A stretch of DNA of 64,000 nucleotides. Origin: Linum tenue. Its lineage: Eukaryota; Streptophyta; Magnoliopsida; Malpighiales; Linaceae. Of this stretch, positions 11,496 through 30,282 are shown piece after piece. The position numbers and the translations under genes were made by a program. Every line of letters starts with the position of its first letter. The stretch's first letter is position 1. The notes beneath the pieces are model-generated. The model did not search any database and was not told where the DNA came from. It saw nothing but the letters and a program-made list of their open reading frames with translations. The stretch spans positions 10,570,937 to 10,634,936 of the forward strand of contig CAMGYJ010000009.1 in the NCBI GenBank assembly GCA_946122785.1, given 5' to 3'.

Positions 11496-14240
11496 TGTAA
11501 CACCCCGACATTTGGGTTTAGGTTCAACCATAATAAATGAACGATTGAATTGACGTTTACGTACAGAAGATTAAAACGGTGGATTAAGGATTTTAATAAT
11601 AATAATAACTATTATTATTATTTAAACAAACAAACAAACAATAAAATTAAATAAATAAAAAAAAGAGAAAGGTGGGGAACCCACCCACGTCAACCACCCC
11701 AACTAATCAATCCCCTCCCCTCTCGGTCCCGATGCCATTAAAAGGCCCCAATTAATCCTCTCCGCTCAATTATCTCAAGGCCAATGGACAGTTCAATCAA
11801 CCAAGACATAATGAGCTGGCGCATTTACAAAGAATTGAAGGGTAGTTGTAAAATCATGCCTCGGTTGCTTGTAGACAAGCTTAAATTCCCTTCTTCCTTT
11901 CCATGAAAACGAGCCCTTATTCTTCCCCAACCGCTCACTATGTTTATGAATCCTTCCAGTTCATATCGTCTCCTTCAATAACTACTAATTCCCTCAGAAA
12001 CACTGTGCATTCCATCATCGTCAACCTCATCCATCCATTCTTGTTGCCTTTCGTCCGCCGCAACGTCCCTTCCATTCTCATCACCGTACCACTAAACCAC
12101 CGCATCACTGCTCATTGACGTTGGCATATAAGGGCCACATAACTAGCGCATGGTTCCTTCGTATATTCTCGAGACCAGTAGGTAAGAGCTATGGATCCCA
12201 AACCCTTTTCAAACCTCGAAGCTACATAATTAGCTAACTATGGTTGTTGCGCCGTAGCTGCGGCGACAAAAGTACGAGGTGATCAAAGGATGATCTAAGA
12301 GATAAACTGAGGTTCAACAGCCCGTACCTACCCTAGGCTCGCTTTGAAGGTGAGTACTCATCCCCAATCAATCTCCGAATTTGCTTTCGATCAAAACTAA
12401 CTCAAACCCACATATATAATGGTCGTAACTTCGACAGCGGCTCCGGCGTGGTCGACCTCGACCAAACTTCAAAACCTTGGTACCATCGTGCAGAGGACGA
12501 TCCCAGGATCGTCACCGATTTGACGAAATCGAATTTCGACGTTAGACGAGGGAGAACGGAGCTACGAAAGTTTGAGACGTGAGCTGAAACGTACAGGTAC
12601 TGTCGGTGAGAAATATCTAGATTAGTCCCCCATGTTTCTAGTATGAGCAGATTGGTCCCCTGCGTTTCAAATTTTGACAATTGACAGAAAGTAGTATTTT
12701 CTAATGGACATGTTTACTTCCGACGCATTTCAGTGAATATTTTTATGATTTGATAATTTTATAAATTAGAGAATATTATTACAATGACTGGATGATAATT
12801 TGAGAATTTTATGAGCTGTATTTATAATTCTAAAAATTCGTAAAACATCAGTTTTAGAAAATTAAAATACTGTATAAGAGACTTTGGTATGTTTGATAAT
12901 TTTATACGTAACTAGGGTGCTATAAGGTTACTCATAATAAATTTGGAGATTTTAAGAGGTGATTTAATATTTATAAAAATTAAACTAAGGACGGTTTTAT
13001 TTAACTAAAATAGTAAAAGAAGGCTCCTGACCCATTTGATAATTTTACAAGAATCTAGAAGGACGTTTTGATATTTTAAAATTATAGATTTAAGGAGGAT
13101 AGTTTTAAGTGAGTTAAAGGTGATAAATTGAGCAGTATCGACTAAAAGGATATACGTTCAAATTATAGGTTTAAGGTAGCAATCGGAGTAAGGGTTCCAC
13201 ATCAAGGGAACTAAGTAATCGCCACAAGAGGTGAGTGTAAAGGGGGTAAAATCTACGCCTTACATATTTTCAAGTATTTACCTTACGGTAATTACGTTTG
13301 AGATTTGCTGTTATGTGACATATATGCTTATGTATGTTTACGTGATGCATGATATTACGTGTAAGTTATGTTTTCAGTCATATAGTTGATGTCATGTATT
13401 TAATTACTAGTAAGTTACTTTTAAGGAGTACAACACCTTCAAGGAAGGCGTAAAGTTTTAAGAGTTTTTAGTCGCTAGCGCCAGCCTGTTGCCCATATGA
13501 GATTTTGAGATGAGCAGCAGTTATGCTCTTGAGACTTTTAAGATGAGCAGCAATTATGCTCTTGAGAATCATGGTGAAGAGCCACCACGATAAGTATAAG
13601 ATGTTAGGGGGGATGATCGTTACGACTCCCCTAACTAAGTTTAAGTTCAATTAAGCCTCTATGGGCTCTCATACGTATGAGTTGGCCAACCGGACTAGCT
13701 AGTGGGGGATCCCAGTGTCGGTCAAAGTTTTAAAGTTTTGAGAGTGGGGTTAAGAGTAAATCCCATGTTTTAAGAGTTTTAAAGGGCGAAAGTATAATCA
13801 ACTTCCACTAATTTATTGCTTGAGGAACACTTAAGGTAATAATCCGTAAGTGTTTCAAGTTTAAGTAATGGCGTAGACTGACCCCAACTCACTCACCAGA
13901 TCGTAGAGGAGGAGATCAAGATCAGATAGTTCGTGGACAACAGGTTAGAGGGGCTCAACATCAGCGTCATTAAAGAATGGTGGACCAAGCATCAGAGTAA
14001 GCGTCGGGGAAAACTTTTAAGTTATTTGGACTTTGTGGTTGAAAGTTAAGAACTGGAGATTCTGGTCGTTTGTTTCTTTTAAGAATATGATTTGGAGTTT
14101 TGCCCACATGTTTAGGGCTTGTCATTGAGATTTCAAATTATTAAAGTTTGGTGTAATTATTTTAAGTGTGTTTATGAATAATTTTTAAATATACCCCGGG
14201 GTAGAAATGTCTTTTACATGTCTAAAAAAGGTGGGTAACA
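11496..14240 (+). repeat. Gypsy 3' LTR (2745 bp)
   Basis: It starts TGTAACACC and ends GGTGGGTAACA, with CAGCC duplicated outside. It is long for an LTR and has no convincing coding sequence. The 71-codon ORF inside is repeated unchanged in the 5' copy simply because the LTRs are near-identical. Confidence 0.92.
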
Positions 14241-16254
14241 CAGCCCTTGAACAATCATCCACAATGGTAAGAAAGTAACTGTATCCATCATAAGAAATGA
14301 CTGACAAAGGACCCCATATGTCCACATGAACAAGCTGAAAAGGTTTGTTTGCATTAGTAGTGCTAATAGGAAAAGGTAGTCTTTTGTGCTTGGAAAAGTG
14401 ACAAATATTACAATGATCTACTTTAGAGCTAGTTACAGATGAGTCTATGTGATGTAACAAGCTAAGTCTATCATTGTTGGGATGTCCTAGTCTCCAGTGC
14501 CACAAATCTACTTGTTGGGTGCTAAAGTTGAAGACACTAGCAGCTTGACTTTGGTGGTGGTCTGGTTGGTTGGTGGTCTGATGTGAGAAGGTAAGCTGGT
14601 AGAGTCCTCTAACTTCTCTTGCTAAACCAATCATCCTCTTGTTTAGAAGGTCCTGGATTTGGCAAATGTCAGAATGAAAGTGTAAGGAAAGAGGGTAGTC
14701 ATGTGTAAGTCTGCTAACTGAAACCAGATTGAAAGAAAAACTGGGCACTAGGAGAACATTGTATAGGAAAAGACCAAATGGTAGTTTGACAGTTCCTATA
14801 TGACTTACTACAACTTTAGAAGAGTTTGGTAGATGAACAAAAACATCTTGAACATTCCTATACTCAGTAAACAGATCTATGGAACAAGCTATATGGTCAG
14901 ATGCTCCTGTGTCTAATATCCATAAACCATCAGGCTTAAGACCATTGTATTGAATGGTTGAGGATAAGACATATTTACCTGAGTAATTTGGGAATGGGGG
15001 TAGGTACTGAGAAACAGAATAGTCTTGGTGTTGTATGGAAGGAGAGGTTGGGGGAGAGGGTGAGTTATGGACTGTGTTGGAAGGTGGACCTGAGCTACCA
15101 GCACCATAATGCAGCAAATATCTCAGCTTGTTCATCTCCTCTGGGGTAAAACCAGGAATAGGATGACTTACCACACTGCTTTCATTATGAAAACTGGACT
15201 CAGATGGTGATTCACTGCTGCTGGAACTGCTGTGAGACACTGAACCAACAAACTTCTGAAGACCAGGTTGCATACCACCTGCTTGCTCCTGTTCCTTAAC
15301 CTTCCTCTTGTAAGTCCAACATTCCTCAATGTTGTGATTGGTCTTCTTGCAGAACTTGCAGTATTTCTTACCCTGACTTTTTTCATTAGACTCATTTGCC
15401 TTGGTAGCCTCGGATTGCACTGCAAGTGCCACAGTCTGTGACCTTTTACCACTTCCTGACATATTAGCTTTTAACTCTTGTTCATGTTGCAATAAATCAT
15501 CCACTGCATTTGCTACTTTGGGTAGAGGCTTAAGCATCAGAAGCTGTTTCTTCACTCCTTCAAACTCTGGGTTCAAACCCCTGAGAAATCTGATTAGATA
15601 ATCAGTCTCTTGCTTCTGATTATATGCCACCACTGCAGTGTAGGGAACTGGGTTTCCTTGAACACAATTGCACTCAACAATAGGACTGTATTCTGAGTAT
15701 TCATCCCATAAACCTTTGATCAAAGTGTAGTATTGAGTAATAGTCATGGAACCCTGTTTGCATCGATGTATCTCATCCTTTAGATTTGTCAATCTATTAG
15801 CATTTAACTGACCAAATCTACGATGAAGTTCATCCCACAAGGTTTTGGCATTCTCATGACTCATAACTGACCTCTTGATGTCTTTCTGCAGTGTATTAAG
15901 AATCCAAGTAACTACAGCTATATTGCAACTATCCCACAGGAGATAGCTCGGATCGTTTTTGGCTGGAATCGCCATAGATCCATCGATGAAACACAGTTTG
16001 TGTTTCATTTTCAGTGCCTTCTTCATGGATCTACTCCACATAATAGAGTAATTAGTCCCATCCAACGACTCAGAGACAATGGGTTGTGTGAAATTCTCGT
16101 TTGGGTTGAGGTATAGAGGGTTACCAAAGACAATGACTCCATTGTTGCCGCTCTGGTCACCTGAAGTAGTCCCAAACGGAGAATTTGTGTTGTTGAAGAT
16201 GCCACTAGCACGCCGAGCTTCATCAGTCGATTCAGCCTCGGTTTGCTCCGACAT
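14241..16254 (-). pseudogene. Copia gag, protease and integrase N-terminal part
   Basis: An uninterrupted minus-strand frame begins at ATG 16254, just inside the 5' LTR and primer site. In order: a UBN2-type gag (LDGTNYSIMWSRSMKKAL, WDELHRRFGQ, FLRGLNPEFEGVKKQLL); a CCHC zinc knuckle CKFCKKTNHNIEECW; the aspartic protease motif WILDTGASDHIAC; the pre-integrase HHCC segment LWHWRLGH...CNICHFSKHKRLPF; and the start of the integrase core with VDIWGPL and FLTIVDDCSR. It runs into the gypsy LTR at 14240, which adds about 19 foreign codons before a stop. The frame itself shows no lesion. Confidence 0.93.
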
Positions 16255-16283
16255 CGCGTCGCGGAATCGGCCCTAAGACGACC

Positions 16284-16295
16284 GCTCTGATACCA
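16284..16295 (-). other. Copia primer-binding site (initiator tRNA-Met)
   Basis: The minus strand directly after the 5' LTR reads TGGTATCAGAGC, the classic complement of the 3' end of plant initiator tRNA-Met used by copia elements. Confidence 0.92.
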
Positions 16296-16635
16296 TGACA
16301 ATTTCTATGTTTAGGGTTGAGAAATGGCCGAACAATTACAGAGTCAGCAGTGTGCTACTCTGCTCTTTTATATCAGCTCATAATATGGGATTACAGATAG
16401 TTGCCAAGTGTCTCTATGGTAAACACTAAACAGTGTCTTAATCCCATTCGAAACCAGGCGGAAATACTTTCTACCCATTATCCCGTCCGAAGGCCGAACT
16501 GTGGCTAATACTCAACATTAATAGAAACGGTGTCGCAGCACCTTTAGGAATAGAAACTATACTTAAACGACTTCGTTTCTTCTCCTCTTCTGCAATCCTT
16601 CTTCCATATGGATTTGCTATTCTTCAATTCTGTCA
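16296..16635 (-). repeat. Copia 5' LTR (340 bp)
   Basis: The longer of the two copia LTRs, bounded by TGACA and TGTCA. It keeps segments lost from the 3' copy, including a stretch around 16441-16503. Confidence 0.9.
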
Positions 16636-16790
16636 ACCAGTGATGTTCCAAGGCTGGAATATCCAGCCGAGGCAGCCACTTCCCAACCAACCAGTTCAAC
16701 ACCATCACAACATGACAACACAAGCATTCTAACCCATAAAGCGGGGATCTCATCTCTATTCAGAAATGTGACTTGTCGCCACTCAACAAC
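16636..16790 (+). pseudogene. Pectin methylesterase pseudogene, 3' fragment
   Basis: It resumes the coding relic cut at 4771. The reading continues with VMFQG, then NIQPRQPLPN, a family-typical stretch, then frameshifts. Later pieces in other frames (TIT, KHSNP, SIQKCDLSP) follow the order of the family. Small insertions of about 4-5 bases, such as a doubled CAAC and a doubled ATCTC, break the frame. The fragment fades near 16790, with no LGRPW region, so this copy is truncated as well as interrupted. Confidence 0.75.
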
Positions 16791-17225
16791 ACAAGAGATA
16801 ATACTTAATTATAATAATACTAATAGTTATTTTCTCACTATTATCATACTTATTATATTTAATATTTTTAAGTGATCTATTGGTAATTTTTTTTTTAATA
16901 TTTTATGATAATTTCTGATTACACATTTCTTTTTAAATTTATATTTTATAGAAAAAGGCAGAAAAGTGGCGATCGTCCGTTTCCCGTATTCCGCCTGAAA
17001 ATTCGTGCGGCCCACGGAACAGACTGGACACCTTCCCTTCCATTCCATTTCCCTCTCTCGTCGCTCCTACCAGGGCAGGTAAAAGCTGCAGCAACCATTC
17101 GTACAGCGACACCGCTACTCTCTCTCTCCCACTCTTTCTCTCTCTCTGCGTGGGGACTGCTGGAGAGTTGAATTTTCAATCGCGCCCGCATATTTAAAGA
17201 AAGCTTCCAACACACAAAAAAAAAT
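16791..17225 (+). promoter_or_regulatory. Upstream region and 5' leader of alanine aminotransferase
   Basis: AT-rich to about 16950, then mixed sequence with CT-rich stretches (CTCTCTCTCTCCC at about 17118-17150), typical of plant core promoters and leaders. ATATTTAAAG at 17190 could be a TATA box but lies only about 35 bases before the ATG, so I do not assign it. No gene seen. Confidence 0.4.
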
Positions 17226-21439
<4,214 letters not shown>

Positions 21440-22594
21440 AGAGAGGATTGTTGTACTTATCATCTGGACCTCAGAAGGAAGTAGCAGAATAATAAGATTG
21501 TACTCGCTTCGATTTTCCCAATGTTGCGAGTTTTCTTTTCTCCAGATTTTAGACAACTGAATAAGTGGCAGCTGCCTTCACTTGGAGGGTATGATTGATG
21601 TATAGCTTAAAGGATCCATTGGTCATATATTGCGCTCAATTTTGGGTTTTGAAACGAATAGCTTATGGCTAGCTTAAAGTTTGCTGTCTTTGTGTACGTG
21701 CTGTTAAAATGAAACATGAATGATGACCTTCCTTATGGCAAACTGACGATGGCTACACACGGCCACACTTATCATTAAGCAAAATCAAACTGCACCAGGT
21801 GAGCGCATTCTTTACCATTTGGTTTACATTTTGTAGCCTATTGCTTATCATATGTCATTGGGAGAAGCAGCAGATGCACTTTGCTTCCATTTATCAAAAG
21901 AAGAAACTGCAGCAGATTACATGTAGATAAAAGAAATCCCAGCTAACATGAACTAAAGATTATCCGAGTAGTGAAGTTATCTTTGAAGTCATTCTCACAG
22001 GTCGCAAGAAGAATAGTCGGACGAAGAAGAAAACTAGGATACATTCCAAGTTTATGGAGGAAACATGCTGCGTAGTAGTTGCTTCATAAGTGACTGATGA
22101 CAGGCTACAGGCAAACATACATATGAATATAATCCTATCTCACCATAAAGCAACAAATTTGACACACACCTTCCCCTAGCCTACCTTGGCCAATATAAAG
22201 AAACTAATCACATTCAAGTAAAAATTTGTTCCTTGCGTGCATGGTATGATGATGCGAAAGAGGGGATACTGCACTCGCATCAATAGACAATAATTCAAAA
22301 CGACACGATCCATTTCTCCGATCAAAAGGCTCAAATGTTCATCAATTGGCAAGAAAATCATTCCCCCTACTGTGGATTCACCACAATTTACCCCTATCCA
22401 TTGAGCCAATTCAAACTACTGAAACATCAGATATCCTGGCAGGCATGGACTAAAATTGCTCAAAGTAGCAAAGCAGTCATTGTCATGGTTCGATATCCTC
22501 AAGCCCTCAGGTGAAACGACAAACAGTTGACAGAAGACAAAAACTAGTGATACATATCATGTCTATGGAGGAAATATGTGGTCATAGTATCTCA
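21440..22594. other. Convergent intergenic space between two 3' ends
   Basis: It holds the 3' UTR of the aminotransferase (+) and of the proteasome gene (-). No other gene is visible. Confidence 0.6.
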
Positions 22595-25313
<2,719 letters not shown>

Positions 25314-25566
25314 GTTGTGAACGCCGGTGGGAATTCGATCTGTTCTACAGATAGGTAATGAGGAGAAACGGAGAAGCCTGACGGCGGCTGTTCTTCTGAC
25401 TGTAACTAGATTTTGCGGGCACCGGCGGGGAGAGTAAGGGCTTTTGGAGGCTCCGATTGATTGACAGAGGCAGGCAACTGCTTGCTCTATGAATATTGAG
25501 TAAATTTCCTTTCCTCTCGACTTGTCATCCAAGCCAGACAAGCTTCAGAGAAACGTTTCGGTTTGT

Positions 25567-25694
25567 TGGGCCTGGAAATTACCTAACATGACATTGTTAT
25601 ACTAATGGGCTTTCGGCTATGCGTACTTGTAAGAATTATAAAACGGAAGCTTTGGCCCATAAACTGGAAATGGCCGCTTATTATAGTTTGGGCT
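25567..25694 (-). promoter_or_regulatory. Cluster of site II (TGGGCC/T) promoter motifs
   Basis: Four TGGGCY-type elements at 25567, 25606, 25654 (reverse) and 25689 lie 250-380 bases upstream of the proteasome alpha-5 start codon. Such motifs bind TCP factors and are common in promoters of plant housekeeping and proliferation genes. The role here is inferred from position and motif only. Confidence 0.45.
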
Positions 25695-27430
25695 CAGCCT
25701 TCTGTTGGGATCTGTTCTTGGCAAATGTCAAAATGGTCACCAAATTGACAAATTTCAAAATGGTCACTTAAAGTTTTTTTTCTTAAATGTTTAGTTTAAC
25801 TTGACAATAAGGCTTACAAAAAAGACCATCGAAGCAAATTACTTAAGGAGGTTATTGCTGGGGAAACAGACACAGCTATCATGTTCTGTATTTTCACATG
25901 TCAAACAACAAATATGAAATGCATTTTTCAAAGCAAAAATTTAACTAAGCTGTAAGAAAATCAAAGTGATGAATAATCAAACTAAAACAATGACATTATT
26001 AATTTAGTTCAAGTATGATACAACTAGCTAGTATAGTTGTAGGACAATAAGCAATTGTGTTTGAGAACCCACGGGAAACCATCCACCCACTGATACTCAT
26101 TGTGTACGGTCTGAGTTTTCTCTTCCAAAGTTTAATGAGTATTCTATATCGGGTTTCTTAACGGGTGCACCCGCTAGATATTCTGCGGATTGAAGAAACC
26201 CGACCCAACAATATCCATCACAATCCCAAGAAAAATATTAATAATTTTAGCCGATGTATAAATATTTACGTTCTTAAATTTTATGCTTCAAAGAATCACT
26301 TCTTTGATTGTATCCAAATCCACCATATCCAACGCCATTATACAAACCAGTTTCACTGCCACTGCTAGTGTTATTTTATAACAGATAAATACATTGTGGA
26401 TGGATGAGTTATGGAAGGCAGGCACAATATAATATATGACATATTCTGATATGCAAATCAACCATTCCCAGTCAGCAGATGTTGCAGATGTTGACTTCTG
26501 AGTTGTAATACAATTACAAACAAAAGAAAGATAAAGAAACTAGAGGTTGGGAATCATCCTTGCCATTAGAGATTAACCTATTCATATATAAAGAAACTAA
26601 GGGTCGGCATTTAATTTTGAACTAATGGTAGAGTTAGTTAACCCCTTTTGACAAGAAGAATTAACAATTCAATAATGGGCAGTTTGGATGCTGCATGATT
26701 TCGTGACAATCCAATTTTCCCAACCTCTTTGCACAAAAGGTAGGGATGGGATACGTCACAACTCTTTTAAGGATTGTGAAAATGGCAATCCATATTCTAG
26801 CCTTTTATTTTTTTTCTCTTTCTTTCTCTTATTAAATTAATAGTACAGATTAATTTGGGGGCAATTTCGAAATTAAAAACTTAGCACATGGGATCTTTTC
26901 CACTTTTCATATAAATACTCTTCATTAACAAAAAAAAAAAAAAAAAAGACCCCCTTCTCTTCATTCCCTTCGTCTCCCTCCTCTTCCCCTCTCATCTATC
27001 TCTAACAAAAAAACCCTCATCGTCGACCTCAATCACCGTGCCGACTTCCTATACCGTTGTTGCCGCTGCCTTCCTCTCGTTGTCCTCCTCACGCTGCCGC
27101 TGTCCTCATCGCCCCTACCGCGCCACGTTGCCCTCATCGCCCTTGTTGTGCCCGCAACCGTCTTTACACCACCACTATCGTCGTCGTTGTCGCCGCCTCT
27201 GCCTCCCCCTTCTCCGCCTCCCACCACCTCTCGTCTTCACTGCGCCGCTGCAAGGTCACTGCCTCTCCCATGCCTTTCCCTTTTCTCAACCCTTTTTTTT
27301 TCAGATCTGTAATTTTTCAGATTCCAATTCTAGTTTTTTTGTGTTAGTCTCTAGTGGTATGCTACCTGTGGTAGTGGTACGCTACCACCACTAGCGCACT
27401 AATGAAGTGCTACTTTTTTGCAGGTGGCCG
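25695..27430. other. Intergenic; pyrimidine-rich GC segment at 26950-27290
   Basis: Mostly AT-rich with no gene. An A18 run ends at 26947, followed by a C/T-rich stretch with CCG and CGT repeats. Translations of it are low-complexity Pro/Arg/Ser. TATAAATA at about 26910 precedes it, so it may be a decayed transposon promoter and leader, but nothing confirms this. Confidence 0.4.
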
Positions 27431-27439
27431 GAGTGAGTC

Positions 27440-27870
27440 TAATTGAAAGATTTCTCCGGAAAAAAGTCTGTCGGTCGAAGAAATCTTGGCGGTCGGAGCA
27501 GAGAAACTGCTGGAAAAAGAAGAGAGAGATAGAGAAAGATTTAAGTATATTAATTGTAGGTTTATTTTTTTAAAGCATGTATTTAATATGAGTTTTTAAT
27601 TTCCAATATGTAATTAACACAAAAAAATGTAATAAATTTGTTTTTTTCATACCCAAAAGGTATGTCGGGTATTGAGACATTTTTTTATTAATTATACGTT
27701 TAAAATTAAAAACTCATATTAATTGCATTACTTATTTTTTAAATAGAAATTCTATATTAATTACATTTATCGGTTTATATCTCTCACTCTCCCTTTTTCA
27801 GCAATCTCTTTGCCTTCCGCTGGCCAAATTCTTCTGAACGTATCCCTCCGACAGAGTTATGAATGTTTTT
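27440..27870. repeat. Degenerate inverted repeat with AT-rich centre
   Basis: Left arm words GTCTGTCGG, AAACTGCTGGAAAAAG and TTAATATGAGTTTTTAATTT recur inverted and in mirror order on the right (27690-27860: AAATTAAAAACTCATATTAA, CTTTTTCAGCAATCT, CCGACAGAG). The best-preserved arm part is about 20 bp and exact. It looks like an old foldback element. Confidence 0.6.
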
Positions 27871-27951
27871 TCTAGGTTTTCTATTGATCGGATTCTAATC
27901 TTCTGGGGTTTTAGTGGAGAAGGAGAAAAAGAGGGGCCACTTGCTCTTAGG

Positions 27952-29147
27952 TAGGGCTGGAAATCCGGTCCCGGTTTTCCGGTCAAACCGGAAACCGTCC
28001 AGTTTAAACCGACCCGGTTGTGACCGGAAACCGGAAAGCATGTAACCCAATCCAGTTTACAGTCAGAGGGTAGGGGTAAAAAACTGACCCGGTCCCGGTC
28101 CAATTTGGTCCGGTTTTAACCGGAAACCGGGTAACAACTCACAGCCCAAAAGCCCACAGTCCACAGCCCAAAAGCCCACAGCCCACAGGGCCCAAAAAAC
28201 CCTAAAAATCTATTACCTAGAGAGCCTCAGCTCCGCTTCCTCCTTCTCAAATCTTCTTCTCAAATCTTCTTCTCGTTCTCTATGTTGTCCCTCCGCCTAC
28301 TCACCCTCTGGCCGGCGAGACGACCGACGACGGCTTCCCTATCTTCTTCTCATTTCCTGCCTCTCCATAGTTTGCATGCTCCATCTCTCTCTCGATCTAC
28401 CCTTCTCGCGACTGCAATCGCCAGATGAGCCAATCGCCAGATGTCCCTGGCTCACCTCGTCGCCTCTCTACCACCAGTCGCCCTATCGACTTCGTCGATT
28501 GCAGCTCTCTCCAGCTCACCTCCCGGTTCCAGCCTCTCCGATTTGAGGCCAGAAACTAGCCGCCTCATCAACTTCGTCGATTGCAGCTCTCTCTGCTTGG
28601 CTCTCCTATCCGAGGTCGCCTCCGATTTGGCAACGTTTTGGGAGGGTCGGGAGTGCCGACGTTGACATCTAGAACTCCGCCGACTCTGCTTTGCCGGCGT
28701 CACCGAACCCGCTTGCCTCGAAGGCTCCAATCGTGATTTGTAGATATGAAGAGGAAAGGGAGAAACCGAAAGGATTTTGAATGATTTATGTCTAGACTAT
28801 AGTGAGAGATTGAGATGGAAGATGGAAAGAAGACAGAAGAGAGAGGGAAGATGGGGATGGTGTTTTTAATCGAGAAGAGGTTAGATGGGGACTGTCACTT
28901 TTTTTTCCTCTTCCTTTAATCATAATGAGACGCTGCGTTTGGGGCGAACAGGGACCATTTTTTATTTTTGTGTTGAAAACGGTTTTCCAGTCAAAACCGG
29001 ACCAAACCGTATTGCATCCAATCCGGTTTGGTCAAAACCGTGTACCAATCCAATCCCGTCTTCGGTTGAGCATATGTCCAATCCGGTTATAAAAAACCGA
29101 GTCAATCCGGTCCGGTTAAAACCGAACCGGACTGTTTCCCAGCCCTA
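27952..29147. mobile_element. hAT-type transposon, non-autonomous (1196 bp)
   Basis: Ends TAGGGCTGGAAATCCGGT and ACCGG…TTTCCCAGCCCTA are inverted repeats. A perfect 8-bp direct repeat CTCTTAGG flanks it (27944-27951 and 29148-29155). Both subterminal regions are dense in CCGGTT/AACCGG motifs, likely transposase-binding sites. The interior has an AAACCCTA box and a CT-rich leader-like stretch (about 28200-28460), but no transposase. It is probably a deletion derivative of a larger element. Confidence 0.88.
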
Positions 29148-29155
29148 CTCTTAGG

Positions 29156-30272
29156 CATCTTACCACATCAACACCTATTTTGCCAGTTCAGTTTTAATTT
29201 ACGGAACTGTTAACGAATACTTAACGAATGGTTGGTTACAAGTATTTCAATAGGTTTGACTAATAAAAAAGAATCCGAAAAAGGTTTGGCTAATAAATAA
29301 TCATTACTCCTTAAGAAAAGGCACAACTCTAAAAAAGTACAGTTGTTGAATAAAAAAAGTTAAACTATACTAAAAATATTTACCGCTGAAAAAGTGCCAT
29401 TGTATTAAAAAAATGTACCACTACACTAAGAAAATGTATCACTCTGAAAAATAATACCAATGTTAAATATACCACTACACCAATAATATTACCACTAGAC
29501 TGAAAATTACTACCACTAGCACTAAAAACTATACTACTTCACTAAAAAAAGTATCACTCTAAAAAATAGTACCAGTATCAATTTTAAAAAGTACCACTTC
29601 AATAGAAACTCATATATGAGTTTTCAAAATGACAGAGAGAGGACGATGACCTCATTGGAAAAGGAAACCTCGTCGGATAGAGCCTAGAGGCACCGAAAGA
29701 CGAGAGGAGTGTGGTAGTGACAACGACGAGCAAGAGCAGGGTGGGGGCAATAGAGGAAGAGAGGAGGGTTGCTGGTCTTGATTGGCAGGGAGAGAGGAGG
29801 GCGGCATTAGCAACGAGGGATGGTGGTGGTAGGCGGCGACAGTCAGACAGGAGGGCGACAGAGAGGAAGAAGGAGGGAGAAAGAGGCTGAGAGAGAGGAT
29901 GAAAGAGTTTGTTTAGGGTTTTGAAGAAGAGAGGGAGAAAATATGTAAATTAATAGGGTAGCAATTCTATGCAAGGTTGTCAAATCGCGGGTCATCTTGT
30001 CAGTTGACTCATTTTGACTCGACCCCCTGAGAAAAATCGGTTGCACACACCTGTTGGGTCTACCCGCTGCAAGGTTGTCGGGTTGGAGGTAACACATTGT
30101 CGTTTTCCATTTTGTTTGCAAAATGCCCCTATTTTTTCGGTTTTCCTCTTTCGACTAACCTTATCTTTGAAATTCTAAATTGAACATTTGAATATTGATG
30201 TTATATAAGTGTGTGTGAATTTTCACTATATGTTTCTATCCAAGTACGACAACAACATGTTATTTTGATATA
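29156..30272. other. Intergenic; ACCACT-rich and purine-rich stretches
   Basis: 29300-29600 is an AT-rich run with many ACCACT/GTACCACT words spaced irregularly. 29640-29940 is purine-rich (GAGGAGGG-type), roughly the complement in composition of 26950-27290. The two may flank one old element that the hAT transposon entered. No gene seen. Confidence 0.4.
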
Positions 30273-30282
30273 GTTTTATATA

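Larger units (their letters stand above)
7965..14240 (+). mobile_element. Ty3/gypsy LTR retrotransposon, internally deleted, nested in copia
   Basis: The LTRs start TGTAACACCCCGACA and the 3' LTR ends GGGTAACA. The target duplication CAGCC lies at 7960-7964 and 14241-14245, inside the copia integrase. The 5' LTR is cut at 8780 and joins directly to pol near the reverse transcriptase/RNase H border. The rest of the 5' LTR, primer site, gag, protease and most of reverse transcriptase are therefore missing. What remains is RNase H, integrase, a chromodomain-like tail and a full 3' LTR. Integrase after RNase H is the gypsy order, and the tail resembles the Tekay/Del clade. It is non-autonomous. 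Confidence 0.93.
4772..16635 (-). mobile_element. Ty1/copia LTR retrotransposon with nested insertions
   Basis: Both LTRs begin TGACAATTTC and end TTCTGTCA, and the element is flanked by the 5-bp direct repeat ACCAG (4767-4771 and 16636-16640). Coding is on the minus strand, so the 5' LTR is 16296-16635. Without its two insertions (a MITE at 7436-7791 and a gypsy element at 7965-14240) it would be about 5.2 kb, normal for copia. Domain order along the minus strand is gag, protease, integrase, reverse transcriptase, RNase H, the copia order. It cannot act as it stands: two insertions and one in-frame TAA interrupt the polyprotein frame. Confidence 0.95.

Noticed and set aside
27033..27394. Overlapping Pro/Arg/Ser-rich ORFs
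   Set aside because: Low-complexity pyrimidine-rich DNA, with no motif and no splice structure.
28441..28730. ORFs within the hAT element at 27952-29147
   Set aside because: No transposase motif; the stretch looks like leader sequence of a deletion derivative.
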